Assembly (NCBI GenBank): GCA_002308555.1
Contig: DBWD01000080.1
Span: forward strand, 1-7,044
Length of the DNA: 7,044 nucleotides
Source: a bacterium UBP3_UBA1247
Lineage (GTDB): Bacteria; UBA3054
Direction of reading: 5' to 3'
This document shows, piece by piece, positions 1-5,841 of this stretch; within the stretch, counting starts at the first letter, position 1, and every line of letters begins with the position of its first letter. The translations under genes and the position numbers were made by a program. The notes beneath the pieces were generated by a model that was not told the origin of the DNA, ran no database searches, and saw only the letters and a program-made list of their open reading frames with translations.

Positions 1-83
1 TAGACCTTGTTGGTCTCCCAGACCATGGCCGCCAGGTTCCCCGCCGCGAGAAACAGCAAAGCTGCGAGAAGTAGTTTTTTCAT
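1..83 (-). CDS. Start of an exported or membrane protein (partial, runs off the left edge)
   Basis: Only the first 27 codons are visible, so the function cannot be named. The start ATG (81-83) overlaps the stop of the upstream solute-binding-protein gene as ATGA, and an AGGGA Shine-Dalgarno lies 8 nt upstream (92-96), so translational coupling is likely. The N-terminus begins MKK, followed by a hydrophobic run (LLLAALLFLAAG, about residues 4-15) and NLAA at residues 16-19. This fits a Sec signal peptide with possible cleavage after Ala19; the mature part would begin MVWETNKV. The same residues could instead be the first membrane helix of a transporter permease, which would fit a gene directly behind a solute-binding protein. 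The sequence in view does not decide between them. Confidence 0.75.
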   Translation of the reverse strand, partial: MKKLLLAALLFLAAGNLAAMVWETNKV

Positions 84-1468
84 TTTGTTTGTCCCTGGGT
101 GTTTTGATCGCTGAGGATCTTCTTATAGCGGCTTCCGGCGTCGTTGGACCATTCGGTCTGAAGTTTCGCGCGGATCCGCGAGTTGGTGTAATCTCCCCTG
201 CCCAATTCCCGAAACTGCTCCGAAGAGGAGACGGGGTGGGCGAAAAACAGCCGCCGCTTCCCCTCGTCCTCCGGGGAATCCAGGACCGCTTTCCAAGCCT
301 TGGCGCAATCCTCCCGGTGATCCACGAAGAGGATCCCGAGATAATCGCGGAAAATGTTCATCCTGTCCGCCGCGGCCCGCAGGTCGTAATGGAACTTCAC
401 CGGCATTTTGAAGGGCGAAGCCTTCAGCATGGCCGCGGCGGGATATTTCTCGTACATGTAAGGGCAGACCGACATCTTCAGAAGGGCGTGCTCCTTCGGG
501 GCGTCCGGGTCCGTTCCCGGGAAAAAGGACCAGAGCTTCTGGCCTTTCTCGGAAAGGTTGAAGATGATGAAGTCCCTGGCCAGCTCCTTTTCCGGCGCCC
601 CTTTCAGGAGCGCTATGGCGTCCGGCGTGATGACCGTCTCCCCCGGCGGCAGTATGAAGCCCAGCCTATCCTCCCCGGCGTCCATGACGGCGTTCAGGGC
701 GTAGACGTCTATGCAAAGCCCGAAGGCCGCTTCCCCCAGCGCCACGTCCTTGGGAATGCTGCCGGCGTTGCCGGAAAAGGAACGGGTGTTCCCGCTCATG
801 GCGCTGATCACCTCCATGCCCTTTTCCCAGCCGAAGCTCTGCACGATGATCTCGTACATCATGAAGACCGAGCCGGATTTCCTGGGATCCGCGGAGGCGA
901 TCCAGGAATAGCACTCCCCTTTCGCCAGGTCGGACCAGCTGACGGGCTCCTTCACCCCGAGTTTTTTTAAGATCACCTTGTTGTAGATGATGCCGAAGCC
1001 GGAAAGCCCCACGCCGTACCAGAAGCCTTCCTGATCCAGCACCGGCACGCCGGCGCAGTCTTTGCCTATGGAGTCCAGAAGCTCGGCGGGCAGGTCGCAT
1101 TTTTCCAACAGGCCTTCCTTCTTCAGCGCCAGGTAGGGATCGGTGCCTCCTCCGAAGAGTAGGTCCACGCCGATGCCTTCGGGCCGGTTCAGGAAGGAGG
1201 AGCGGATGTAGCGGATGATGTCCGAGGTGCCCCCCACGTCCAGCCAGTCGAAGCGCACCGGAAGTTCTCCCCTGGCCGTTCTTTCCTCGTTGTAGGCTCT
1301 CTCCACCTCCTCCCTCACGCCTTCCCAGTGCGGGGAAAGGATGGTCAGCACGCCGGCGCAGCGTTTGTCTGCGCCGCTTCCGGGGTCTCCCGGGCGGCCG
1401 GGCCGCAGAGCCAGGCCGCCCAGGATCGCCAGCGCCAAAAGGCCGAGCGCTAGAGAGCCCACGCGCAT
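80..1468 (-). CDS. Extracellular solute-binding protein, AfuA/FbpA-like (ABC importer type), with long C-terminus
   Basis: A 462-residue protein of the iron/polyamine-type periplasmic binding family (COG1840-like), which would capture a ligand for an ABC importer. It starts with a hydrophobic segment (about residues 4-21) without a lipobox, so it is either an uncleaved anchor or a poorly marked signal peptide. Family-typical stretches follow: VDLLFGGGTDPY (101-112), GFWYGVGLSGFGIIYNK (148-164), PVSWSDLAKGE (175-185), a hinge-side GNTRSFSGNAG (226-236), GEAAFGLCIDVYALN (245-259) and the ELARDFIIFNLSEKGQ region (295-310). Members are commonly near 340 residues, so roughly the last 120 are extra. 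The Tyr-Tyr iron-ligand pair of FbpA is not seen (only Tyr256 near that place), so the ligand is unknown. Seven cysteines (37, 124, 138, 186, 252, 335, 388) are many for this fold. The gene begins 4 bp after the pta stop with only a weak GGA-type ribosome site inside the pta end, and overlaps the next gene by ATGA. Family confident, substrate not. Confidence 0.85.
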   Translation of the reverse strand: MRVGSLALGLLALAILGGLALRPGRPGDPGSGADKRCAGVLTILSPHWEGVREEVERAYNEERTARGELPVRFDWLDVGGTSDIIRYIRSSFLNRPEGIGVDLLFGGGTDPYLALKKEGLLEKCDLPAELLDSIGKDCAGVPVLDQEGFWYGVGLSGFGIIYNKVILKKLGVKEPVSWSDLAKGECYSWIASADPRKSGSVFMMYEIIVQSFGWEKGMEVISAMSGNTRSFSGNAGSIPKDVALGEAAFGLCIDVYALNAVMDAGEDRLGFILPPGETVITPDAIALLKGAPEKELARDFIIFNLSEKGQKLWSFFPGTDPDAPKEHALLKMSVCPYMYEKYPAAAMLKASPFKMPVKFHYDLRAAADRMNIFRDYLGILFVDHREDCAKAWKAVLDSPEDEGKRRLFFAHPVSSSEQFRELGRGDYTNSRIRAKLQTEWSNDAGSRYKKILSDQNTQGQTK

Positions 1469-1472
1469 GCGC

Positions 1473-2468
1473 TTATTCCGTAACGGCGGTGATGGCCGCC
1501 ACCGTCACGATGTCCTCGGGCTTGCAGCCGCGGGAGAGGTCGTTGACGGAGCGGGCGCAGCCCTGGAGCAGCGGGCCGAAGGCTTCCGCCTTGGCCAGTC
1601 TCTCAGTCAGCTTGTAGGCGATGTTGCCGCAGTTGAGGTCCGGGAAGATGAGCACGTTGGCCTTGCCGGCTACCGGGCTGCCCGGGGCCTTCTTGGCGCC
1701 GATGGCCTCGATAAGGGCCGCGTCGCCCTGCAGCTCGCCGTCCACCTTCAGTTCCGGGGCGCGCTGCTTGACCAGGTTCGTGGCTTCGATGACCTTGTCC
1801 ACGATGGCGTCCTTGGCGCTGCCCTTGGTGGAGAAGGAAAGCATGGCCACGTAGGGCTCCACGCCCAGGATGTTGCGGCAGGATTCGCTGGCCGCGATGG
1901 CGATGTCCGCCAGCTGCTCGCTGGTGGGGTTCGGCACCACGCCGCAGTCGGAATAGACGAAGGCGCCGTCGGCGCCGTAGGGGCAGTCGGGCACCACCAT
2001 CAGGAAATAGCTGGAAAGCGTCTTGATGCCGGGCTTGGTCTTCAGCACGTGCAGGGCGGACCTGAGCATGTTGGCGGTGGAGTTGAAGGCGCCGCCCACG
2101 TAGCCGTAGGCCAGGTTGTCCTTGGTCATCATGGCGGCGATGTAAAGATGGTTCTTCATCATCTCGGCGGCCTGGTCCATGGTGAGGCCCTTGGCCTTGC
2201 GCATCTCGTAGAACTTCTCCACGAAGCCGTTCTCCTCGGTGACCTTGTCCGGATCGTAGAGGGTCACGCCCTCCAGGCTGACGCCGTTTTCCTTCGCCAG
2301 TTTGTTCACCTCGTCCGCCTTGCCTATCATGGCCACTTTGCAGAAGCCCTCCTTCACGACTTTGGAAGCGGCGATCACCATGCGGGGATCCCAGGATTCC
2401 GAAAGGATGATGGTGCGCTGAAGTTTGGCGGCGCGTTCTTTCAATTCTTGAATGATGTTGCGACTCAT
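1473..2468 (-). CDS. pta: Phosphate acetyltransferase (short form)
   Basis: A cytoplasmic enzyme that interconverts acetyl-CoA plus phosphate with acetyl phosphate plus CoA. With acetate kinase it gives ATP from acetyl-CoA in fermenters, or activates acetate in reverse. The 331 residues match the compact family that lacks the N-terminal regulatory domain of the roughly 700-residue enterobacterial enzyme. Diagnostic motifs are [19 protein letters not shown] (121-139), [10 protein letters not shown] (173-182), SFSTKGSA (211-218), [11 protein letters not shown] (242-252), [12 protein letters not shown] (276-287) and SVNDLSRGC (307-315). The last holds the Ser-Arg pair (312-313) corresponding to catalytic residues in archaeal Pta; most homologues have Pro at 307. 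Phosphate butyryltransferase is the nearest alternative, but SFSTKGSA and NDLSRGC favour Pta. The ATG at 2466-2468 follows AAGGAG (2474-2479) at 5 nt. No ackA is in view; the next gene, 4 bp on, is a solute-binding protein. Confidence 0.93.
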   Translation of the reverse strand: MSRNIIQELKERAAKLQRTIILSESWDPRMVIAASKVVKEGFCKVAMIGKADEVNKLAKENGVSLEGVTLYDPDKVTEENGFVEKFYEMRKAKGLTMDQAAEMMKNHLYIAAMMTKDNLAYGYVGGAFNSTANMLRSALHVLKTKPGIKTLSSYFLMVVPDCPYGADGAFVYSDCGVVPNPTSEQLADIAIAASESCRNILGVEPYVAMLSFSTKGSAKDAIVDKVIEATNLVKQRAPELKVDGELQGDAALIEAIGAKKAPGSPVAGKANVLIFPDLNCGNIAYKLTERLAKAEAFGPLLQGCARSVNDLSRGCKPEDIVTVAAITAVTE

Positions 2469-2493
2469 GTCTTCTCCTTAGGAATTAAATTTT

Positions 2494-2501
2494 AAACGTT
2501 T
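2494..2501. promoter_or_regulatory. LacI/PurR-like palindrome in the pta leader
   Basis: AAACGTTT is a perfect 8-bp palindrome with a central CG step. On the minus strand it reads GCAAACGTTTAA, so one outer half (GCAAACG) resembles the half-site of LacI/PurR/CcpA-type operators and the other does not. It lies between the candidate -10 box of pta (2515-2520) and its ribosome site, where a bound repressor could block transcription. A single short palindrome in AT-rich DNA can arise by chance, and no regulator gene is in view. Confidence 0.25.
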
Positions 2502-2514
2502 GCTAAATATTATT

Positions 2515-2545
2515 ATTTTACTAAAAAATCCCCCGGGCAAGGCAA
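2515..2545 (-). promoter_or_regulatory. Candidate promoter for pta
   Basis: On the minus strand a TTGCCT box (2540-2545) and TAAAAT (2515-2520) are separated by 19 bp, longer than the preferred 17. The region from about 2480 to 2530 is strongly AT-rich against a GC-rich background, as expected upstream of a gene. Other -10-like hexamers (for example TAATAT) overlap it, so the exact box is uncertain. The start site would fall near 2508, giving a leader of about 40 nt. Confidence 0.4.
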
Positions 2546-2614
2546 TCCCCCGCAGCCTCGCGCGCCCATGGTGAAAGCGGCTTCCGGAACGCGCCCCGAC
2601 CTCCGGGATTTTTT

Positions 2615-2623
2615 TGCTATAAT
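2615..2623 (+). promoter_or_regulatory. Extended -10 promoter for the aminotransferase gene
   Basis: TGC followed directly by a consensus TATAAT (2618-2623) forms an extended -10 element preceded by a T-run. No convincing -35 is seen at the correct spacing (2595-2600 reads cccgac), which is typical for extended -10 promoters. Transcription would start near 2630, giving a leader of about 26 nt that contains the AGGAGG ribosome site. The same TGC-TAWAAT form precedes both tRNA genes in this window. Confidence 0.7.
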
Positions 2624-2655
2624 AAGCCGCGTAAACAAGAAAATCAGGAGGGAAG

Positions 2656-3843
2656 ATGATATCGAGACGCATGCAGAAAATGGTGGCCGGGAATTCCGTC
2701 ATCCGCGCCATGTTCGAGGAAGGATTGAAGCTGGCGCAGCAGTACGGGCCGGAGAACGTTTACGACTTCAGCCTGGGCAACCCCAACGTGCCAGCCCCGG
2801 AGGAGCTGAAGGAAGCCCTGGTGAAGATCCTGAACGAGCAGCCCCCGGTGAAGGTCCACGGCTACATGCCCAACCCGGGCTTCCCTTCCGTGAGGGAAAA
2901 GATCGCCGCCTCCCTCAACAAGCGTTTCGGCACCGGCTTCAATTCCGGCAACATCATCATGACCGTGGGCGCCGCTGGCGGCCTGAACATCATCCTGAAG
3001 ACCCTTCTCAACCCCGGCGACGAAGTCATCACCTTCGCCCCCTTCTTCGGGGAATACCGCAACTACGTGGCCAACTTTGACGGCGAGCTGGTGGTGGTCC
3101 CGCCCAACGTGCTGAACTTCCAGCCTGACCTGGCGGCTTTCGAAAAGCTCATCCGCCCCCAGACCAAGGCCGTGCTGATCAATTCCCCCAACAACCCCAC
3201 CGGCGTGGTCTACGGCGAGGACACCATAAAGCGCCTGAGCTCCATCCTGGAGGTCAAGCAAAAGGAGCTGGGCTCCCCCATCTATCTCATCGCCGACGAA
3301 CCGTACCGCGAGCTGGTCTACGGCGGCGCCGTCTGCCCTTACCTGACGAAATATTACCGCAACACCCTGGTGGGCTATTCCTTCAGCAAATCCATGTCCG
3401 TTCCCGGCGAGCGCCTGGGATACGTGGTGGTCCCCTCCGAGATCGACGACTACGAGCAGGTCTGGGCCTCCCTGGGCGTGGCCAACCGCATCCTGGGCTT
3501 CGTCAACGCCCCCTCCCTCATGCAGCTGGCCGTGGCCGAGTGCCTGGACGCCAAGACCGACATCGCCTACTACGAGCGGAACAGGAACGCCCTTTACGAA
3601 GGCCTGACCAAGCTGGGCTTCCAGTGCGTCAAGCCGGAGGGCGCCTTCTACCTCTTCATGAAGACGCCCACGGAAGACGACGGCGCCTTCGCCCAGGCCG
3701 CCAAAAAGTTCAACATCCTGGTGGTCCCCGGCAGCGCCTTCGGCTGCGCCGGCTACGTCAGGATCGCCTACTGCGTCTCCTACGAGACGGTGGTCAACTC
3801 CCTGCCGAAATTCGCGGAGCTGGCCTCCTCCCTGGGCCTCTGA
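2656..3843 (+). CDS. Class I/II PLP-dependent aminotransferase (aspartate aminotransferase-like)
   Basis: A 395-residue fold-type I aminotransferase that moves an amino group between an amino acid and a 2-oxo acid using pyridoxal phosphate; the exact substrate is not readable from sequence. Visible features in order: DFSLGNPNVPAP (37-48), cofactor phosphate-binding GAAGGL (105-110), SPNNPTG (177-183, Asn180 expected to contact PLP), DEPYREL (214-220, Asp214 to the pyridine nitrogen), YSFSKS (241-246, Lys245 the Schiff-base lysine), GERLGY (251-256, Arg253 to the phosphate) and YVRIAYCVS (367-375, Arg369 expected to bind the substrate carboxylate). Length is normal for the family. The ATG at 2656 follows AGGAGG (2646-2651) at only 4 nt; the next in-frame ATG (2671) would be 19 nt away, so the first is preferred. 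By memory it closely resembles aminotransferases of Clostridia. It is monocistronic, with its own promoter and a terminator after the stop. Confidence 0.92.
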   Translation: MISRRMQKMVAGNSVIRAMFEEGLKLAQQYGPENVYDFSLGNPNVPAPEELKEALVKILNEQPPVKVHGYMPNPGFPSVREKIAASLNKRFGTGFNSGNIIMTVGAAGGLNIILKTLLNPGDEVITFAPFFGEYRNYVANFDGELVVVPPNVLNFQPDLAAFEKLIRPQTKAVLINSPNNPTGVVYGEDTIKRLSSILEVKQKELGSPIYLIADEPYRELVYGGAVCPYLTKYYRNTLVGYSFSKSMSVPGERLGYVVVPSEIDDYEQVWASLGVANRILGFVNAPSLMQLAVAECLDAKTDIAYYERNRNALYEGLTKLGFQCVKPEGAFYLFMKTPTEDDGAFAQAAKKFNILVVPGSAFGCAGYVRIAYCVSYETVVNSLPKFAELASSLGL

Positions 3844-3862
3844 GCAGGCGGACGCGGACAAT

Positions 3863-3898
3863 AAAAAACAGCCCCCGGTTTTTCCGGGGGCTGTTTTT
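3863..3898. terminator. Bidirectional intrinsic terminator
   Basis: A perfect 10-bp stem (3869-3878 with 3884-3893, CAGCCCCCGG arm) closes a TTTTT loop and is flanked by six A on the left (3863-3868) and five T on the right (3894-3898). On either strand the transcript is a GC-rich hairpin followed by a U-run. It sits between the aminotransferase stop (3843) and the convergent aspartate kinase stop (3919), so it can end both transcripts. Confidence 0.93.
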
Positions 3899-3918
3899 GT
3901 TTCGGTCCGGGCAGGCGC

Positions 3919-5229
3919 TTATTTCTGCTCGAACTCCTCGTAGATGGCGCGCACCGCTTCCTCGAAGTCGTTCAGCTCCACGCCCACGATCATGTTGTCC
4001 TGGGTGGAGCCCAGGTCGATGACCTGAAGGTTGATGCCGCGCTTGGAAAGCGCCGTGCAAAGGCGTCCGGCGAAGCCCACGCAGCGGATCATGCCCTGGC
4101 CCACGGTGGCGATGAGCGCCAGGTTGTCCGTGACTTCCAGCCTGTCGGGCTGCAGCGTCCTCTTGATCTCCTCGAGAATGGAGGGCAGCTTGTCGCCCAC
4201 GTATTCTTTCCTGATGATGACGGACATGGTGTCGATGCCGGTGGGCGCGTGCTCGAAGTTGACGCCGTGCGATTCGAAGATCTGCAGGAGCCTGCGGCCG
4301 AAGCCCACCATTTTGTTCATGAGGATCTTCTCGATCTGCACCAGGTAGAAATCCTTGCGCCCGGCGATGCCGGTCACGATGCGGTCGTCCTTGGGACGGC
4401 CGGGAACGATCCTGGTGAAGGGACCGGTGGGATCGTTGGTGTTCCTGATCTCGATGGGGATGCCCGGTTCCGAGACCGGATAGATGGACTCGTCGTGCAG
4501 GACGTTGGCGCCCATGTAGGCCAGTTCGCGCAGTTCCTTGTAGGTCAGAGTCTCGATGTGCTTCGGGTTCTTGACGAGCCTGGGATCGGCCATCATGAAA
4601 CCGTTGACGTCCGTCCAGTTCTCGTAAAGGTCGGCCCTCACAGCCCTGGCGGCCACGGCGCCGGAAATGTCCGAGCCGCCCCTGGGGAAGGTCTTGACCT
4701 TGCCCTTGGGGGTGCAGCCGTAGAAGCCCGGCATGACCACGAGGCCGTCGCCTTTCAGGGCCTCGCCAAGCTTCTCATAAGTCTCTTCCTCGATGACGCC
4801 GCTGGATTCGATCTGCAGAAATTCGCCGGGATCGACGAAGCGGGCCTTGAGCCAGGCGGCCGTGATCCTGCCGCAGAGGTATTCGCCGCGGCTGGCCATG
4901 AAGTCCTTCGTCCCGTTCTTCTTCATCTGGGCTTCCGTCTCGTCCAGAAGGGCGTCGATGTCGATGTCGACTCCGAGGTTCTGGACGATCTCCTTGTAGC
5001 GCGTCCTGATCTTCTGGAACATCTGGCCAAGATCCAGGCCCTGTTCTTGAACGCTCTGGCAAAGGAGCAGCATGTCGGTTATCTTGACGTCGTCGGCGAA
5101 ACGTTTACCGGGAGCGGAGACGACCACGATCCTTCTCGAGGGATCGCTTTCAAGGATGGCGCGGACTTTCTTGAACTGTTCGGCGTCCGCCAAAGACGAG
5201 CCGCCGAATTTGCAAACTTTGAGACTCAT
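3919..5229 (-). CDS. lysC: Aspartate kinase (monofunctional, YclM/LysC type)
   Basis: Phosphorylates aspartate to 4-phospho-L-aspartate with ATP, the committed step to lysine, threonine, methionine and diaminopimelate. The 436 residues carry an N-terminal amino-acid-kinase domain (about 1-275): KFGGSS (7-12), SAPGKRFADDVKITD (38-52), SRGEY (113-117), FPRGGSD (181-187), ENWTDVNGFMMADPR (203-217) and HDESIYP (245-251). Two C-terminal ACT domains follow (about 284-360 and 366-436), the usual site of feedback control. The pattern SAPGKR, DLYENWTDV, HDE, GFGRR-LQI and FEHAPTGIDTMS matches the Bacillus YclM (aspartokinase III) subgroup, so feedback by lysine and/or threonine is plausible. In the second ACT domain the usual GSSE is GSTQ (407-410). 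KFGGSS right after the ATG supports the start, yet no Shine-Dalgarno is seen and a strong hairpin ends 13 nt upstream. There is no fused homoserine dehydrogenase. No promoter is evident, so read-through from the lipoprotein gene is likely. Confidence 0.93.
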   Translation of the reverse strand: MSLKVCKFGGSSLADAEQFKKVRAILESDPSRRIVVVSAPGKRFADDVKITDMLLLCQSVQEQGLDLGQMFQKIRTRYKEIVQNLGVDIDIDALLDETEAQMKKNGTKDFMASRGEYLCGRITAAWLKARFVDPGEFLQIESSGVIEEETYEKLGEALKGDGLVVMPGFYGCTPKGKVKTFPRGGSDISGAVAARAVRADLYENWTDVNGFMMADPRLVKNPKHIETLTYKELRELAYMGANVLHDESIYPVSEPGIPIEIRNTNDPTGPFTRIVPGRPKDDRIVTGIAGRKDFYLVQIEKILMNKMVGFGRRLLQIFESHGVNFEHAPTGIDTMSVIIRKEYVGDKLPSILEEIKRTLQPDRLEVTDNLALIATVGQGMIRCVGFAGRLCTALSKRGINLQVIDLGSTQDNMIVGVELNDFEEAVRAIYEEFEQK

Positions 5230-5242
5230 GATCTGTTCAAAC

Positions 5243-5274
5243 GCGGGGAACCGCCGCGAAGGGCGGCTCCCCGC
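5243..5274 (-). other. Strong GC hairpin between the lipoprotein gene and lysC
   Basis: Arms 5243-5255 and 5262-5274 pair over 13 positions with one A/C mismatch (5250/5267), around a 6-nt loop. On the minus strand the stem is followed by GTTTGAACAGATC and then the lysC ATG. The T-run is too short for a good intrinsic terminator. The hairpin could be a weak terminator for the lipoprotein gene, an attenuator, or a structure controlling lysC translation or mRNA decay. The structure is clear; its role is not. Confidence 0.6.
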
Positions 5275-5295
5275 TTGGTAAATTTAAGGATTAAA

Positions 5296-5652
5296 CTATT
5301 TCGTGGCCGTGGCGGAGACGGTGGTCTTCTTGTACCAAAGCACGAAGGTGAAGGGAAGCCAGGTGGATTCTTCCTTGGCGACGACCGTGTTGAGGCTGCC
5401 GGCGCCCTGGCCCTTGGCCTGCGCGGTCAGGTCGGCGAGAGTTTCGTTGAAATTGACTTCGCGTCCGCCTTCAGTCCAGAGCGGATAAGTGGGCAGGAAA
5501 TAAAGTCCGTTTCTGTAGGCGAAGAGGCCGATGGACTGGCCGCCGTCGCAGGGCATGCCCCTGAAGGAGCTGTTTTTGGCGATGGAAACGTCGGCGCAGC
5601 CGGCCAGGAAAACGACGGCCAGAAGCACTAATGACAACACGACTTTTTTCAT
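5296..5652 (-). CDS. Small lipoprotein of unknown function
   Basis: A 118-residue protein starting MKK with a hydrophobic core (VVLSLVLLAVVFLAGC) and a lipobox LAGC at residues 16-19, so Cys19 should be lipidated by signal peptidase II processing. Ala at +2 would favour the outer membrane if Lol sorting rules apply. The mature part is short and contains GLYFLPTYPLWTEGG (49-63), an amphipathic region NETLADLTAQAKGQGAGSL (69-87) and a hydrophobic/aromatic end STWLPFTFVLWYKK (96-109). A second cysteine is Cys35. I do not recognise the family. The ATG at 5650-5652 follows AAGGAG (5658-5663) at 5 nt; the open frame continues upstream but would run through the tRNA, so the longer start is rejected. 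It lies 34 nt behind tRNA-Pro with no terminator or clear promoter between, so it is probably transcribed with the tRNA. lysC follows 66 nt later. Confidence 0.85.
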   Translation of the reverse strand: MKKVVLSLVLLAVVFLAGCADVSIAKNSSFRGMPCDGGQSIGLFAYRNGLYFLPTYPLWTEGGREVNFNETLADLTAQAKGQGAGSLNTVVAKEESTWLPFTFVLWYKKTTVSATATK

Positions 5653-5686
5653 AATATCTCCTTTTGGTTTGGTTGTTGGAGGTTTA

Positions 5687-5761
5687 TCGGAGTGAGAGGA
5701 TTCGAACCTCCGACTTCTTGCTCCCAAAGCAAGCGCTCTAGCCAGGCTGAGCTACACTCCG
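5687..5761 (-). tRNA. tRNA-Pro (anticodon UGG)
   Basis: The minus strand folds as a full cloverleaf. The acceptor CGGAGTG (5755-5761) pairs with CACTCCG (5688-5694), with discriminator A at 5687. The D arm contains GCTC/GAGC, the anticodon stem CTTGC/GCAAG encloses loop TTTGGGA, and the T arm is GGAGG-TTCGAAT-CCTCT. The anticodon TGG (plus-strand 5724-5726) reads CCA and, by wobble, other proline codons. The 3' CCA is not encoded (the next bases are TAA) and must be added by the CCA-adding enzyme. The variable loop is short. Confidence 0.97.
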
Positions 5762-5795
5762 GATCGTTCTGTTTTTTCTATTGTTATTATTTTTG

Positions 5796-5825
5796 ATTTT
5801 AGCAAAAGTCCCGCCCTTTTGGCAA
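5796..5825 (-). promoter_or_regulatory. Promoter for tRNA-Pro and probably the genes behind it
   Basis: On the minus strand TTGCCA (5820-5825) and TAAAAT (5796-5801) are separated by 18 bp, and TGC directly precedes the -10 box as an extended element. Transcription would start near 5789, leaving a 5' leader of about 28 nt for RNase P to remove. An inverted repeat CAAAAG/CTTTTG (5803-5808, 5816-5821) lies in the spacer. Confidence 0.7.
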
Positions 5826-5841
5826 CGCTGTCGGCGCCGCC
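5821..5841 (-). other. Hairpin right after the BASS transporter stop codon
   Basis: Immediately behind the stop codon, the minus-strand RNA can form an 8-bp stem (5834-5841 with 5821-5828, including two G-U pairs) around a 5-nt loop. No T-run follows (the next bases are AAAAGGG), so it is not a standard intrinsic terminator. It may stabilise the 3' end or be chance in GC-rich sequence. It overlaps the -35 box of the next unit. Confidence 0.35.

Noticed and set aside
1341..2495. Long plus-strand open frame opposite pta
   Set aside because: It is the antisense shadow of pta: the product is rich in Gly, His and Val without domain motifs, and the minus strand holds clear Pta motifs and a ribosome site.
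2584..2612. Possible terminator (CCGGA/TCCGG arms before a T-run) in the divergent region
   Set aside because: The stem is only 5 bp with a 13-nt loop, no gene ends upstream on that strand, and the T-run is better explained as part of the extended -10 promoter.
2644..3861. Long minus-strand open frame opposite the aminotransferase gene
   Set aside because: Stop-free only because of the high third-position GC of the real gene; no motif and no ribosome site.
5230..5295. Lysine riboswitch upstream of lysC
   Set aside because: Only 66 nt separate the genes. A lysine riboswitch needs well over 150 nt and several helices; here there is one hairpin.
4249..5631. Long plus-strand open frame opposite lysC and the lipoprotein gene
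   Set aside because: It spans two real minus-strand genes and the hairpin between them, with low-complexity composition and no recognisable domain.
5653..5727. Upstream extension of the lipoprotein gene (start at 5727)
   Set aside because: The extra codons run through the tRNA-Pro gene, whereas the inner ATG at 5652 has a good ribosome site and begins a classic lipoprotein signal peptide.
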